A DNA stretch of 45,338 bases, taken from IMG/VR virus record IMGVR_UViG_3300009788_000154, positions 1 through 45,338 of that record; one strand, 5' to 3'. This document shows, in pieces, positions 1 through 6,732 of this stretch. Below the pieces are notes generated by a model that saw only the letters and a list, made by a program, of their open reading frames with translations, had not been told where the DNA came from and did not search any database. Both the position numbers and the translations under genes were made by a program. Position 1 is the first letter of the stretch, and each line of letters opens with the position of its first letter. The stretch is from a virus.

Positions 1-147
1 CACGAAACTTTATTCGGCCATACGGAAGTCAAGCGCAAAGAGAGAAAATCATTTTTTAGAAGGCTGGCCGAGTCGAAAGGTTCGCCAAAAATAGATTTTG
101 AAGTTGTTTTATGTATGTCAAGGAAGGAGACCAAATGCAAGAAGTGA
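1..147 (+). CDS. C-terminal end of a truncated upstream gene
   Basis: Frame 1 is open from the first base to a TGA at 145-147, giving the last 48 residues of a protein that begins outside the window. The segment is basic (KRKERKSFFRRLAESKG) and I cannot assign it. It overlaps the start of the next gene by 13 bases, the usual tight phage spacing, which supports it being a real gene end rather than chance. Confidence 0.5.
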   Translation, partial: HETLFGHTEVKRKERKSFFRRLAESKGSPKIDFEVVLCMSRKETKCKK

Positions 148-545
148 TTGATTGCTTAGAAAACATAATCAGAATTATAAATACCCAACCATCAACTATA
201 AGTGAAGGAGTTATCAGAGAGCAAGCCAACCAAGCCCTCGCCAAGCTCCGAGCAGCCCCGACAGAACTCAAATTACCTGTATTTATGCCTGATGATTACG
301 ATACCTTGTATTCGGTGGCTCAGGCTATGGCAAAGAAGGTTATAGCATTCCAAGCCCAAATAGAAGAACTCGAATCCGCTCTTGATATGGCAAAAATACA
401 TAATGCAGTCATTAAAAAGAATCGCAATGAGTTTTTTGATGAAACAGTAAAGCTCCAAGCCGAAATAGATAAATTAGTAGAAGGTCAAGAAGCGAAAAGA
501 AGGGCTGGAAGCGGCGGAAAGGTAAATGATGGCACGATACGCTAA
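135..545 (+). CDS. Hypothetical coiled-coil phage protein
   Basis: 136 residues. An earlier ATG in frame lies at 111, but GGAAGGAG sits just upstream of the ATG at 135, so that start is chosen. The second half (roughly residues 65-125) is rich in E, K, A and L and looks like a long helix or coiled coil; the region near residue 40 (PTELKLPVFMPDDYDTL) is more globular. No catalytic motif is seen and the function is unknown. It overlaps both neighbours, so it is probably cotranscribed with them in the early plus-strand block. Confidence 0.75.
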   Translation: MQEVIDCLENIIRIINTQPSTISEGVIREQANQALAKLRAAPTELKLPVFMPDDYDTLYSVAQAMAKKVIAFQAQIEELESALDMAKIHNAVIKKNRNEFFDETVKLQAEIDKLVEGQEAKRRAGSGGKVNDGTIR

Positions 546-942
546 AAATACAACTGTTCCGGTGGCGCGTTCAAAACAGAAGATTGAGGAGCTTTTGGTA
601 TCCTATGGGATTGAGGAGTCTTTTTCGGGGAGAAGTCCTCGCGGGGATGGTATCGGTTGGAAATATCAAGGCAAGATTTATAAGATGAGCGTCCCAATAC
701 CTTCAAGAGACGAAAAAACAGAAAAGCAATATGAGCAGGAATTGCGCCAAAGATGGCGCATCCTGTATATGTCAATGAAGATGAAATTTGAGGAGATTGA
801 AGCTGGCGTTATATCGTTTGAAGACCAATTTCTTGTCCAGATGAGCTTACCTGATGGTAGCACGGTAGCCGACTTTATGAAACTTCCTGAAAACACGGCA
901 AGGCTTGAAAAAACCAAAATGCCTCGATTATTAACAAGTTAG
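529..942 (+). CDS. Conserved phage protein (MARYA.. family), function unknown
   Basis: 137 residues. Two adjacent ATGs (526 and 529) exist; the second gives the N-terminus MARYAKNTTVPVARSKQKIE, which I recognise as a recurrent small phage and prophage protein whose members begin MARYAxxTxV and then IExxLxxYG. No enzymatic motif is visible. It overlaps the end of the preceding gene by 17 bases. Such genes usually sit in early or replication regions, which fits here. It is followed by a long gene-free RNA region. Confidence 0.8.
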   Translation: MARYAKNTTVPVARSKQKIEELLVSYGIEESFSGRSPRGDGIGWKYQGKIYKMSVPIPSRDEKTEKQYEQELRQRWRILYMSMKMKFEEIEAGVISFEDQFLVQMSLPDGSTVADFMKLPENTARLEKTKMPRLLTS

Positions 943-967
943 AGGCTAAAAAATAAATAATTTTATA

Positions 968-996
968 TTTGCTTTTTTTGCTTGGTGGAGTAAGAT
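968..996 (+). promoter_or_regulatory. Possible sigma70-type promoter for the 1003-1400 RNA
   Basis: TTTGCT (968-973) and TAAGAT (991-996) are separated by exactly 17 bases. The -10 matches TATAAT at four of six positions and the -35 is weak. The predicted start, near 1003, coincides with the first paired base of the downstream RNA structure (1005), which raises its plausibility. Confidence 0.35.
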
Positions 997-1002
997 AGCA
1001 TT

Positions 1003-1400
1003 ATGGTAACAGTGATACTGAAACATAGTGTGATAAAAAAAGCTCGGAGTAAAGTCTTCGTCACTGTTGCCTTCTCTGGGCTTTTTTCTTACCCCAGTCG
1101 TTACAATCCAAGCCAAAAAAGAGATGCTCGATGCACGAATATCCCACAAAAAGGAGCCTTGCTAACAGTCAAGGGCGTGGGGCAGCGGCGGAGAAAGGGC
1201 TTTCAGGAATGGTATCGCTTGTTGCAACAACAAGGACAAGGGGTTGAAGACGAAGGACGCTTCGTGGTAGGTCTGAGCCTAAATTGGATTTTAGGCAATC
1301 CTGCCCATCCTGAAAGTCCTTTCTCCGCTGTTGAAATAAGGCACCCAGCGAGAAATACGAGGTTATGAGAAAAGTCCTTTGCCTTGCTTGTACTCATAGA
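1003..1400 (+). ncRNA. Large structured RNA candidate, class unknown
   Basis: This lies in the 536-base stretch without a convincing gene (943-1478). Pairings read directly: 1005-1015 with 1061-1071 (11 bp); 1041-1049 with 1074-1082 (9 bp, one mismatch, followed by six T), which crosses the first helix; 1143-1147 with 1177-1181, enclosing 1156-1161 with 1170-1176; and a 23-bp helix, 1183-1208 with 1308-1330, with one 3-base bulge and one GU pair. Inside that helix are three hairpins: 1218-1224/1228-1234 (7 bp), 1250-1255/1260-1265 (6 bp, loop GACG) and 1277-1283/1290-1296 (7 bp). A further hairpin pairs 1364-1369 with 1393-1398. A four-way junction of this regularity is not expected by chance. 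I do not recognise tmRNA, RNase P or a group I/II intron core. It could be an ornate phage RNA of the GOLLD/ROOL kind in a broad sense, or a long leader for 1479. Confidence 0.65.
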
Positions 1401-1406
1401 TAATAG

Positions 1407-1457
1407 ATAACAGCTAAGACTGAATTTTATTAGTAAACTCAGTATAAGCCCTGTTAT
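1407..1457 (+). promoter_or_regulatory. Two-tier stem-loop in the leader of the next gene
   Basis: ATAACAG (1407-1413) pairs with CTGTTAT (1451-1457), and inside it ACTGA (1419-1423) pairs with TCAGT (1439-1443). It ends about 13 bases before the ribosome binding site of the gene at 1479 and could be the 3' domain of the upstream RNA or a separate translational control element. Confidence 0.4.
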
Positions 1458-1478
1458 GTAAAGAAATAAGGAGAAATA

Positions 1479-1880
1479 ATGAATACGGAAGAATTACTCA
1501 AAGTCTTAGATATGAGCGAGGAAGAACAAGTAGAATTTTTCTATATCAAGGGCTATCGCCAACTTGTGGATACATTTCCGGCAGGTGGATTAAAAATAAA
1601 ATACAATGAAAAGAAAGAAATAATATCTGTAAAGCATTCGCAGTCAGAATTAAGGTTTGATAGACGCGCCCTTGCCGACCTTGCATTTAGGCTTAGAGAT
1701 GAAGTAAAAAGCAAAGTCGAATTTCATCATTGCATAGCAAAAGTCTGCAAGCATCTTGACCCGTATATTATAAATTATGCTGGTTATGGACTCTGCACCT
1801 GCAAGCCAATTCACTGGATAATCGCTGCCTTAATAGCTCTCAAAAATGACCTTCAAACCACCAACAATACAAGAAGCTAA
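1479..1880 (+). CDS. Hypothetical phage protein
   Basis: 133 residues, starting at an ATG behind a clear AAGGAG. The N-terminus is acidic and helical (MNTEELLKVLDMSEEEQVEF), the middle is mixed, and the C-terminal third has Cys/His residues (HHCIAKVCKHLD, then CTCKPIHW) followed by a hydrophobic helix (IIAALIALK). The Cys/His cluster might bind metal but does not match a family I know. It is the first gene after the structured RNA and leads a run of early genes ending at 4069. Confidence 0.7.
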   Translation: MNTEELLKVLDMSEEEQVEFFYIKGYRQLVDTFPAGGLKIKYNEKKEIISVKHSQSELRFDRRALADLAFRLRDEVKSKVEFHHCIAKVCKHLDPYIINYAGYGLCTCKPIHWIIAALIALKNDLQTTNNTRS

Positions 1881-1886
1881 AGCAAT

Positions 1887-2342
1887 ATGGAATATACTCC
1901 TGAATTTGAGACATTCTGGAAAGCCTATCCTAAAAGATGGAATCGCTCATCTGGCAGACACTACAAAGTCGGTAAGTGGGAAGCGTTTCAGGTCTGGAAA
2001 AGATTAAGCCAAAAGGACAGAAGCGATATTTTAATCAAAGTCAAATATATGAAAACTGGAGAGTTTGTTTTGGATGCCCATAGGTGGTTAAAAAAGAGGC
2101 GCTTCGATGATATGGATTTACCAGAACCTAAAAAGAAACGGGTAGTTTCAAAAGAAATAAAAGTGATAGAATCACCCGAAGCAATAGCAGAGCGCGAAGA
2201 AAAAGGGCGTATATGGAAAGCTAAATATGATAAGCGCAAAAAAAAGTTATTCGAGATGCCGCCAATGCCAGAGAAAGATTTCAATGAAAAACGAAACGCA
2301 GCCCTGAACGCTTTAGCCAAAGTTAAGGAGAAATACGAATGA
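1887..2342 (+). CDS. Phage replication-protein-like (replisome organiser N-domain)
   Basis: 151 residues. The first 45 residues carry the pattern F.xFWxAYPxR, then KxGKWEAFxxWKRL, which is common at the N-terminus of phage replication initiation or helicase-loader-type proteins. The rest is very basic and helical (PKKKRVVSKEIK, DKRKKKLFEMPP). No winged-helix domain can be shown by eye, so the role in initiating phage DNA replication is an inference from the motif and early-region position. Its last four bases overlap the next start codon (ATGA), so translation is probably coupled. Confidence 0.65.
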   Translation: MEYTPEFETFWKAYPKRWNRSSGRHYKVGKWEAFQVWKRLSQKDRSDILIKVKYMKTGEFVLDAHRWLKKRRFDDMDLPEPKKKRVVSKEIKVIESPEAIAEREEKGRIWKAKYDKRKKKLFEMPPMPEKDFNEKRNAALNALAKVKEKYE

Positions 2343-2728
2343 ACTTTATTAAAAATCTATGGCGAAAATATATGCAAGGGGCAAAGGCAAACAGTTTCCC
2401 TTGCAATTTGGACGAAGCTGTTGTGGCTTTGGATTATACTATAAGCCTTGAAGATAAGGAGCGTTTTCAAGAATGGGAATGCAGTGAGGAAATATTTGTC
2501 GCCAGATTACATCACAATCTTGGGCGGTGGATACGCAACAACTGGGGTTTGTGGGATGAGACAAGCAAATTACACAAGTGGTTCAAAGCGCTAGGAATAT
2601 GGCACGCCGATGATATGTCTGGAATTATAATTACGTCATATTACCGGCAAACACACAACTTACAGCGAAGATTTAGAGAACAAGTCAAATCATATATCGA
2701 ATATTGGCAGAAAGAAGAAGATAGATGA
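2339..2728 (+). CDS. DUF6794-like protein
   Basis: 129 residues. The pattern LDEAVVALD, then LHHNLGRWIRNNWGLW, then WFKALGIWHADDMSGII and a C-terminal YWQKEE matches what I know of the DUF6794 domain, a domain of unknown function found in bacteria and phages. The Trp/His-rich core spans roughly residues 25-110. It starts inside the previous gene's stop (ATGA overlap). Nothing in the sequence indicates catalysis. Confidence 0.75.
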   Translation: MNFIKNLWRKYMQGAKANSFPCNLDEAVVALDYTISLEDKERFQEWECSEEIFVARLHHNLGRWIRNNWGLWDETSKLHKWFKALGIWHADDMSGIIITSYYRQTHNLQRRFREQVKSYIEYWQKEEDR

Positions 2729-2757
2729 AATATTGAAAGAGAAAGGCGGTAAGTGAT

Positions 2758-2997
2758 ATGGCCACAAAAGCAGAAAAGATAATTGAATTATTAGGCATAA
2801 TCAGCAATGAAAGTGTACGAATTAAAAAACTCAAAATTGAGTGTGGTCAACAAGCAACTAAAATATGTGTATTAGATTTGCGAATCAAAGAGCTTGAGGT
2901 ACTTATGCAACAGCTAATATGGATAGCAGAAAAAGCTGTTACTGACGACTCCGAAGATACTACAATCGAATTAGCTAAGCAAATCCTGGAAGGATAG
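2758..2997 (+). CDS. Small coiled-coil protein
   Basis: 79 residues, helical throughout with a leucine/isoleucine heptad pattern (IIELLGIISNESVRIKKLKI, LRIKELEVLMQQLIWIAEKA). No motif assigns a function. It has an upstream AAAGGCGG ribosome binding site and sits 29 bases after the previous gene. A small dimeric DNA-binding or regulatory partner is possible but unsupported. Confidence 0.6.
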   Translation: MATKAEKIIELLGIISNESVRIKKLKIECGQQATKICVLDLRIKELEVLMQQLIWIAEKAVTDDSEDTTIELAKQILEG

Positions 2998-3031
2998 ATG
3001 ATATGGCAGAATACAAAAAGGAGATATACTA

Positions 3032-4069
3032 ATGTCAGATAAAAGTAAAATCGAATGGTGCGATACTACTTGGAATGTCGTGGCAGGATGTAGCAAAATA
3101 TCGCCCGGCTGCAAATTCTGTTACGCTGAGAGGATGGCAAAACGTCAAGTTGCTATGGGATGCGCCCGGGGCGGGGACAATACGGCCACTTGGATAGCTT
3201 ACAGCGATGCAATCAATCCAAAGACCGGTAAGTGGAGTGGCGAGATAGCCTTGAGATATGACCAACTCGACAAACCCCTGCACTGGAAGGAACCTCGCCG
3301 AATCTTCTTATGCTCGATGAGCGACTTGTTCCACGAGAAAGTACCGTTTAGCTTTACTGACAAAATATTTGATGTAATGTATAAATGCCCTCGGCACACA
3401 TTTCTGATATTAACAAAACGCCCAAAACAAGCGCTTTCATTCGTTGGGGAAAAAGGTGAATATTGGTTTACGTTACCAAACGTTCACTTCGGCATATCCA
3501 TTTCAAACCAAGCCGAGGCCGATGAGAAAATCCCGATACTCTTGCAGATACCCGCAGCGGTTCGATGGTTGAGTATTGAGCCGATGTTGGGAGCGATAGA
3601 TTTGCGGTGTGTGATAGTTGGTCCTCGCCGCCGATGTGTATTTGATTGCTTGCGAGGTACAGCCGCCAGCGAAATCGGAGTTATCAAAGAAACTGTTTGT
3701 GGAACTATTAACAGTGTAATAGTCGGCGGTGAATCCGGTCCAGGCGCAAGGCCGATGCACCCAGACTGGCCACGGAATATACGAGACCAATGTGTAGCCG
3801 CAAACGTTCCGTTTTATTTCAAGCAATGGGGAGCGTGGGAAATAGCGAACAAAGAAAACGCCACACGAAATGGATATGTTGTTACCGAAAGCCGACAAGG
3901 CTTTCTAACGCCATACAATAAAAAGAAGTTTGTAAGCCTCAACGGCGATGGTAGCTATTATCGAGACAATCCACAGACTAATAGCATAGCAATGGCGCGT
4001 GTCGGCAAGAAGAAAGCTGGCTGTATTTTAGATGGCAAAATCTGGAAGCAATTACTCGAAAGAAAGTGA
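3032..4069 (+). CDS. DUF5131 / phage Gp37-Gp68 family protein (radical-SAM-like)
   Basis: 345 residues, behind AAAGGAG. The start IEWCDTTWNVVAGC and the cysteines C20, C27 and C30 (CX6CX2C in CSKISPGCKFCYAE) are the signature of the DUF5131 (phage Gp37/Gp68) family. That family is related to radical SAM proteins and is frequent in phages and mobile islands. Other family motifs present are FLCSMSDLFH, LTKRP, WLSIEPML and the C-terminal GGESGPGARPM. The protein is full length. A stretch around residues 190-230 (VGPRRRCVFDCLRGTAASEI) looks like an extra insert. The substrate of the family is not established; an Fe-S cluster role is inferred from the cysteines. It ends the early plus-strand block, facing the minus-strand block at 4087. 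Confidence 0.88.
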   Translation: MSDKSKIEWCDTTWNVVAGCSKISPGCKFCYAERMAKRQVAMGCARGGDNTATWIAYSDAINPKTGKWSGEIALRYDQLDKPLHWKEPRRIFLCSMSDLFHEKVPFSFTDKIFDVMYKCPRHTFLILTKRPKQALSFVGEKGEYWFTLPNVHFGISISNQAEADEKIPILLQIPAAVRWLSIEPMLGAIDLRCVIVGPRRRCVFDCLRGTAASEIGVIKETVCGTINSVIVGGESGPGARPMHPDWPRNIRDQCVAANVPFYFKQWGAWEIANKENATRNGYVVTESRQGFLTPYNKKKFVSLNGDGSYYRDNPQTNSIAMARVGKKKAGCILDGKIWKQLLERK

Positions 4070-4086
4070 ATGTGGCCAAATGACTT

Positions 4087-4506
4087 TTACCGAGCCTTCT
4101 TGATGGCAGCTTCGGCAATTTCTTGAGCATCTTCGGGCAAAATCCGTCCGCTTCCACCACAATTTCCGCAAAGAATAGTGTCAGCATTTTCACTTAATAA
4201 ATGACCTTTGCCATCCGCGTACAATCGACCATTCCCCTCACAACGAGGACAGCATTCAGATTCTAAATCTCTTATTTGTTCCAACGCAACCATTAAATCA
4301 TCCCGTTGTTGTTTGAGGTCAGGTGCAGAAGCTATAAGGCGGGCTCTATCTTCTTGTATTTTTATATTCGGATGACCAAAAACACGGCATATAATTTCGC
4401 CGAGTTCATCAGATTCAATATATACCATTCTGATTAGTCTTTCGGTTTCTTTTGTATAATCCCATTCTGGTTCGTGGCGAAATTTTGTTATCCACTTTTC
4501 ACTCAT
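4087..4506 (-). CDS. Zinc-finger protein with DnaJ-type CxxCxGxG motifs
   Basis: 139 residues. The middle has ARLIASAPDLKQQRDDL, a motif I recognise in many small phage proteins. The C-terminal half has two CxxCxGxG motifs (CPRCEGNG and CGNCGGSG) as in the DnaJ central zinc domain, so one zinc ion is probably bound. It reads from a start with AAGGAAG upstream on the minus strand. It is the last gene of the minus-strand block, and its stop lies 17 bases from the stop of the converging DUF5131 gene with no obvious terminator between. Confidence 0.8.
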   Translation of the reverse strand: MSEKWITKFRHEPEWDYTKETERLIRMVYIESDELGEIICRVFGHPNIKIQEDRARLIASAPDLKQQRDDLMVALEQIRDLESECCPRCEGNGRLYADGKGHLLSENADTILCGNCGGSGRILPEDAQEIAEAAIKKAR

Positions 4507-4542
4507 AATACATACTTCCTTTCGTAAATTGCTATTTCCCTA

Positions 4543-4710
4543 TCAAGTCCAGCCAAAAGACCATTCATATATTTCAGCCTTTTCTCCGAGTCTGGGAACG
4601 TCCGCGGGAATTCCAAACTTGAGATTGTCTCTTATCCTGCGCTCTTTTGGCATTAACTCCGATAAGCTAAATTTGTGCCGTTTCTTGAATTTTAGTCTTT
4701 TCTTGCTCAT
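4543..4710 (-). CDS. Small basic hypothetical protein
   Basis: 55 residues if translation starts at the ATG (MSKKRLKFKKRHKF); a GTG seven codons upstream would add MDSGIAN. The N-terminus is strongly basic, suggesting nucleic-acid contact, and the C-terminus is aromatic (YEWSFGW). The ribosome binding site is weak. The coding call rests on its position in a regular series of minus-strand small genes. Confidence 0.5.
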   Translation of the reverse strand: MSKKRLKFKKRHKFSLSELMPKERRIRDNLKFGIPADVPRLGEKAEIYEWSFGWT

Positions 4711-4746
4711 ATTTGCTATCCCAGAGTCCACAGCACGCCGCTGGCT

Positions 4747-4762
4747 GGACGAACTGCCGTCC
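4747..4762 (-). promoter_or_regulatory. Intercistronic hairpin
   Basis: GGACG and CGTCC (5 bp, 6-base loop) lie between the stop of the gene ending at 4787 and the start at 4710. It is one of four GC-rich hairpins found between minus-strand genes and may protect or process the mRNA. Confidence 0.35.
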
Positions 4763-4786
4763 GAGGGTATAAGAAGTACCTCGCTT

Positions 4787-4996
4787 TTAGCCTATCGGAT
4801 ATTTTTTAATAACATTGCCTTTTGAATCTACAATATCTGCTTGGTCAGCACCATTTGGCCTTATCCTATCGCCATATTTATTTTGTACAAAACTTTGTGC
4901 TTCTTCAAGAGTGTCAGCTTCTCCAACAAGGATTGTTTCGTTATCAAAAGTATCCCAATGATAAATACCAAATTCTTTTTTGTGTGATATACTCAT
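4787..4996 (-). CDS. Hypothetical protein (FGIYHWDTFDNET family)
   Basis: 69 residues, with AAGGTAG upstream of the ATG. The protein alternates short strands and a helix: FGIYHWDTFDNETILVG, ADTLEEAQSFVQNKYG, DIVDSKGNVIKKY. This arrangement is common in small phage and plasmid proteins of unknown role that read like a compact alpha/beta fold. No active-site pattern is seen. Confidence 0.65.
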   Translation of the reverse strand: MSISHKKEFGIYHWDTFDNETILVGEADTLEEAQSFVQNKYGDRIRPNGADQADIVDSKGNVIKKYPIG

Positions 4997-5046
4997 TTTC
5001 TACCTTTCTACTTTATGGCCTACCTGCTACTGATATGGTTAGGATT

Positions 5047-5232
5047 TCAATGTTTGTGTGTTTTATTCCGAATATCAGTTGTGTATGCCTCTACATTTAA
5101 TACTTCGGGCACGAAAAGGGAATTGTTAAGATGGTGATATATCCACCCGCCAAATACTCTCATTATAGTAAATCGGTCATTGATAGTGATTATTTGGTGT
5201 AATTCCATTTTTAGTAAATCTTCTTTAGTCAT
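5047..5232 (-). CDS. Small hypothetical protein
   Basis: 61 residues, ATG preceded by GAAAGGATAGG. Its N-terminus MTKEDLLK resembles that of the 53-residue gene at 5889-6050 (MTKKELIEQL), hinting at related small early proteins. The rest (TINDRFTIMRVFGGWIYHHL) is strand-like. Function unknown. Confidence 0.55.
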   Translation of the reverse strand: MTKEDLLKMELHQIITINDRFTIMRVFGGWIYHHLNNSLFVPEVLNVEAYTTDIRNKTHKH

Positions 5233-5273
5233 TTTCCTATCCTTTCAGAGTTAAGTTATCGTTAAACTCAGGG

Positions 5274-5567
5274 TCAATTTAAATCAACATATCCCAAACG
5301 GATTATTTCGCAGATGATATTCCAGAACTCTTCTGTGATTTGCAAGCCAGAAGCTCCGCCCTCGATATGTCCGGCCTTTCTCCATTTTTCCAATACTTCT
5401 CTGTCGTCTTGGTGGCAGTGCCTTATATCTATTTTTTGGTCGTTTACCATAACATATTGAACATAAGGCATAAGTCGCAATTCTCTTTGGGTGATTTCGT
5501 AGCCCAAAAGTTCTTTGGATTTAACTTTGATACGTTTTGTTAGATTTCCTCGTAATTGTTTTTCCAT
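5274..5567 (-). CDS. Hypothetical phage protein
   Basis: 97 residues from the ATG (MEKQLRGNLTKRIKVKSKE), which has GAAAGGAACG just upstream; a GTG five codons earlier is less likely. The middle includes YEITQRELRLMPYVQYVMVN and the C-terminal helix EEFWNIICEIIRLGYVDLN. It is of a size and composition common among early phage proteins. I cannot assign a function. Confidence 0.65.
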   Translation of the reverse strand: MEKQLRGNLTKRIKVKSKELLGYEITQRELRLMPYVQYVMVNDQKIDIRHCHQDDREVLEKWRKAGHIEGGASGLQITEEFWNIICEIIRLGYVDLN

Positions 5568-5584
5568 TTTCGTTCCTTTCACAA

Positions 5585-5598
5585 TCCTGCGTGGGCAG
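5585..5598 (-). promoter_or_regulatory. Intercistronic hairpin
   Basis: CCTGC and GCAGG (5 bp, loop GTGG) lie between the stop at 5604 and the next minus-strand gene start at 5567. It is part of the series of hairpins separating these small genes. Confidence 0.35.
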
Positions 5599-5603
5599 GG
5601 GGG

Positions 5604-5822
5604 TTAAAAATATACAACTTTTACAACATACTTGCCATTTATTCTTTCGAGAATTTTGCCATTTTTGTCGATAAGCTCAAACCAAGGTACTGCGGCCATT
5701 TCGCCATTTACTGAGCAAACTTGTATTGCTTCAATAAGTCCTCCGCCTTGTATTATAGATGAACAGGCACCGTCTAATACTAATCGCTCAATAGGTCTTT
5801 GGTCTTTCAGTAATGCACTCAT
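5604..5822 (-). CDS. Hypothetical small protein
   Basis: 72 residues with AAAGGGATATGAA before the ATG. The sequence is a mix of helices and strands (LIEAIQVCSVNGEMAAVPWF, then GKILERINGKYVVKVVYF) and reads as a small beta-rich globular protein. No known motif. Confidence 0.55.
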   Translation of the reverse strand: MSALLKDQRPIERLVLDGACSSIIQGGGLIEAIQVCSVNGEMAAVPWFELIDKNGKILERINGKYVVKVVYF

Positions 5823-5856
5823 TTCATATCCCTTTCAGTTAAACTCACAGCATACG

Positions 5857-5877
5857 CCGGAGCGTTGTCTGCGCTCC
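5857..5877 (-). promoter_or_regulatory. Intercistronic hairpin
   Basis: GGAGCG and CGCTCC (6 bp, 7-base loop) lie between the stop of the 53-residue gene (5889) and the start of the next minus-strand gene (5822). No T tract follows on the minus strand, so a terminator role is doubtful. Confidence 0.35.
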
Positions 5878-5888
5878 AGGGAAGGCTG

Positions 5889-6050
5889 TTAGGTTGAATC
5901 ACTTAATACAATCCCATCCGCTGTAAATACAACACTGTTTACTTTCACAGTGATTTCGGCAGGCATAATTTCACCTTTGAGCTTGTGTTGAAACCAAACT
6001 TCGCTATCATCACATTCTCTCAATTGTTCGATAAGCTCTTTTTTAGTCAT
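5889..6050 (-). CDS. 53-residue hypothetical protein
   Basis: An ATG with complement at 6048-6050 opens a 53-codon frame, MTKKELIEQLRECDDSEVWF, continuing through KGEIMPAEITVKVNSVVF and ending LSDST. The acidic helical start followed by beta-like segments resembles small phage proteins that begin MTKxELxxxLxxxxDDxEV. The start lies 2 bases after the stop of the gene at 6053-6289, so translation is probably coupled. Function unknown. Confidence 0.6.
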   Translation of the reverse strand: MTKKELIEQLRECDDSEVWFQHKLKGEIMPAEITVKVNSVVFTADGIVLSDST

Positions 6051-6052
6051 TT

Positions 6053-6289
6053 TTATTCTTCATTTAATTCTGCATATTTGCCGATGAATTTGCCTTCTGT
6101 CCAGATAAGTTCAGGGTCTTGTACAGCAGGGCTTTGGTATATATCGCAAAATTGAGAAGCAGGAAATACAGCAAACATCTTCTTCTTATTCATTATGTTT
6201 GTGTATTCATATACGTTTCCGACTGCTGTGCCTTCCGCCTGCATTTCTTCAATTAAGCCTTGTACTGTTTCGATAGTTTGCACTGTCAT
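6053..6289 (-). CDS. Hypothetical small protein
   Basis: 78 residues, ATG behind TAGGAGATT. It begins with an acidic helix (ETVQGLIEEMQAEGTAVGNV) followed by an aromatic strand-rich part (KKKMFAVFPASQFCDIYQSP) and an acidic tail. No recognised domain. Good ribosome binding site and tight spacing support expression. Confidence 0.6.
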   Translation of the reverse strand: MTVQTIETVQGLIEEMQAEGTAVGNVYEYTNIMNKKKMFAVFPASQFCDIYQSPAVQDPELIWTEGKFIGKYAELNEE

Positions 6290-6321
6290 TTTCTAATCTC
6301 CTAAAAATAAAGCCCCTCCGG

Positions 6322-6483
6322 TTAAATTGGTTTTGTGCCCCACACTAAACAAACAGGGCGACCTTTATAATATCCTTGTTTCGAGCCACAGTGCGGGCAG
6401 GGTTTCGACTTATAATAATGCCGATGTTTCTTGCCACACTTTGCACAGGTGATTATACAATATTTGTTTTTTGTTAAGCTCAT
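6322..6483 (-). CDS. 53-residue zinc-ribbon protein
   Basis: The frame starts at the ATG whose complement is 6481-6483. Two CxxC knuckles (CAKCGKK at residues 13-16 and CPHCGSK at 29-32) separated by a basic His/Tyr-rich linker make a classical zinc ribbon. Such small zinc ribbons in phages are usually of unknown role but may bind nucleic acid or host proteins. The C-terminal part (GRPVCLVWGTKPI) is short. Confidence 0.65.
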   Translation of the reverse strand: MSLTKNKYCIITCAKCGKKHRHYYKSKPCPHCGSKQGYYKGRPVCLVWGTKPI

Positions 6484-6486
6484 AAG

Positions 6487-6510
6487 CCCGCACAACCGTT
6501 AAGCTGTGCG
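6487..6510 (-). promoter_or_regulatory. Intercistronic hairpin
   Basis: CCGCACA and TGTGCGG (7 bp, 10-base loop) lie between the stop at 6524 and the start at 6483. It is the strongest of the four minus-strand intercistronic hairpins. Confidence 0.4.
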
Positions 6511-6523
6511 GTAGTGTGAACTT

Positions 6524-6715
6524 TTATTTTCCGCAATTACGATGTAAATGTGCATTTTCTTCGGTTATTTCTTCGCAGCATATACATAGTTTTGGCTCTG
6601 TGTTACGCTGGCATTTGCGGCAGAAAAAAGTGCCATCTAATTTCTTATTGATAATTGTTTTGTGTTTCTTGCAAATTAAAACTCCATTTTCGTATTCTGT
6701 TTCTTCAAGTTTCAT
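6524..6715 (-). CDS. Cysteine-rich zinc-finger protein, first gene of minus block
   Basis: 63 residues, ATG behind GAGGTG. Cysteines at C15, C32, C35, C44, C46, C47 and C61, with His residues near the end, suggest one or two bound zinc ions. It is the promoter-proximal gene of the minus-strand block. Its mRNA leader contains the folded element at 6733-6812. A small regulatory or host-takeover role is possible, but nothing proves it. Confidence 0.65.
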   Translation of the reverse strand: MKLEETEYENGVLICKKHKTIINKKLDGTFFCRKCQRNTEPKLCICCEEITEENAHLHRNCGK

Positions 6716-6732
6716 TTTTACACCTCATAAAT

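Noticed and set aside
1003-1368. 121-residue open frame in the early region
   Set aside because: It has no ribosome binding site, reads as unprotein-like sequence, and is crossed by the long RNA helices; the helices explain the stretch better.
4529-5100. Plus-strand frames opposite the minus-strand genes
   Set aside because: Hydrophobic, Phe/Leu/Ser-rich antisense sequence without start signals, typical of shadows of AT-rich genes on the other strand.
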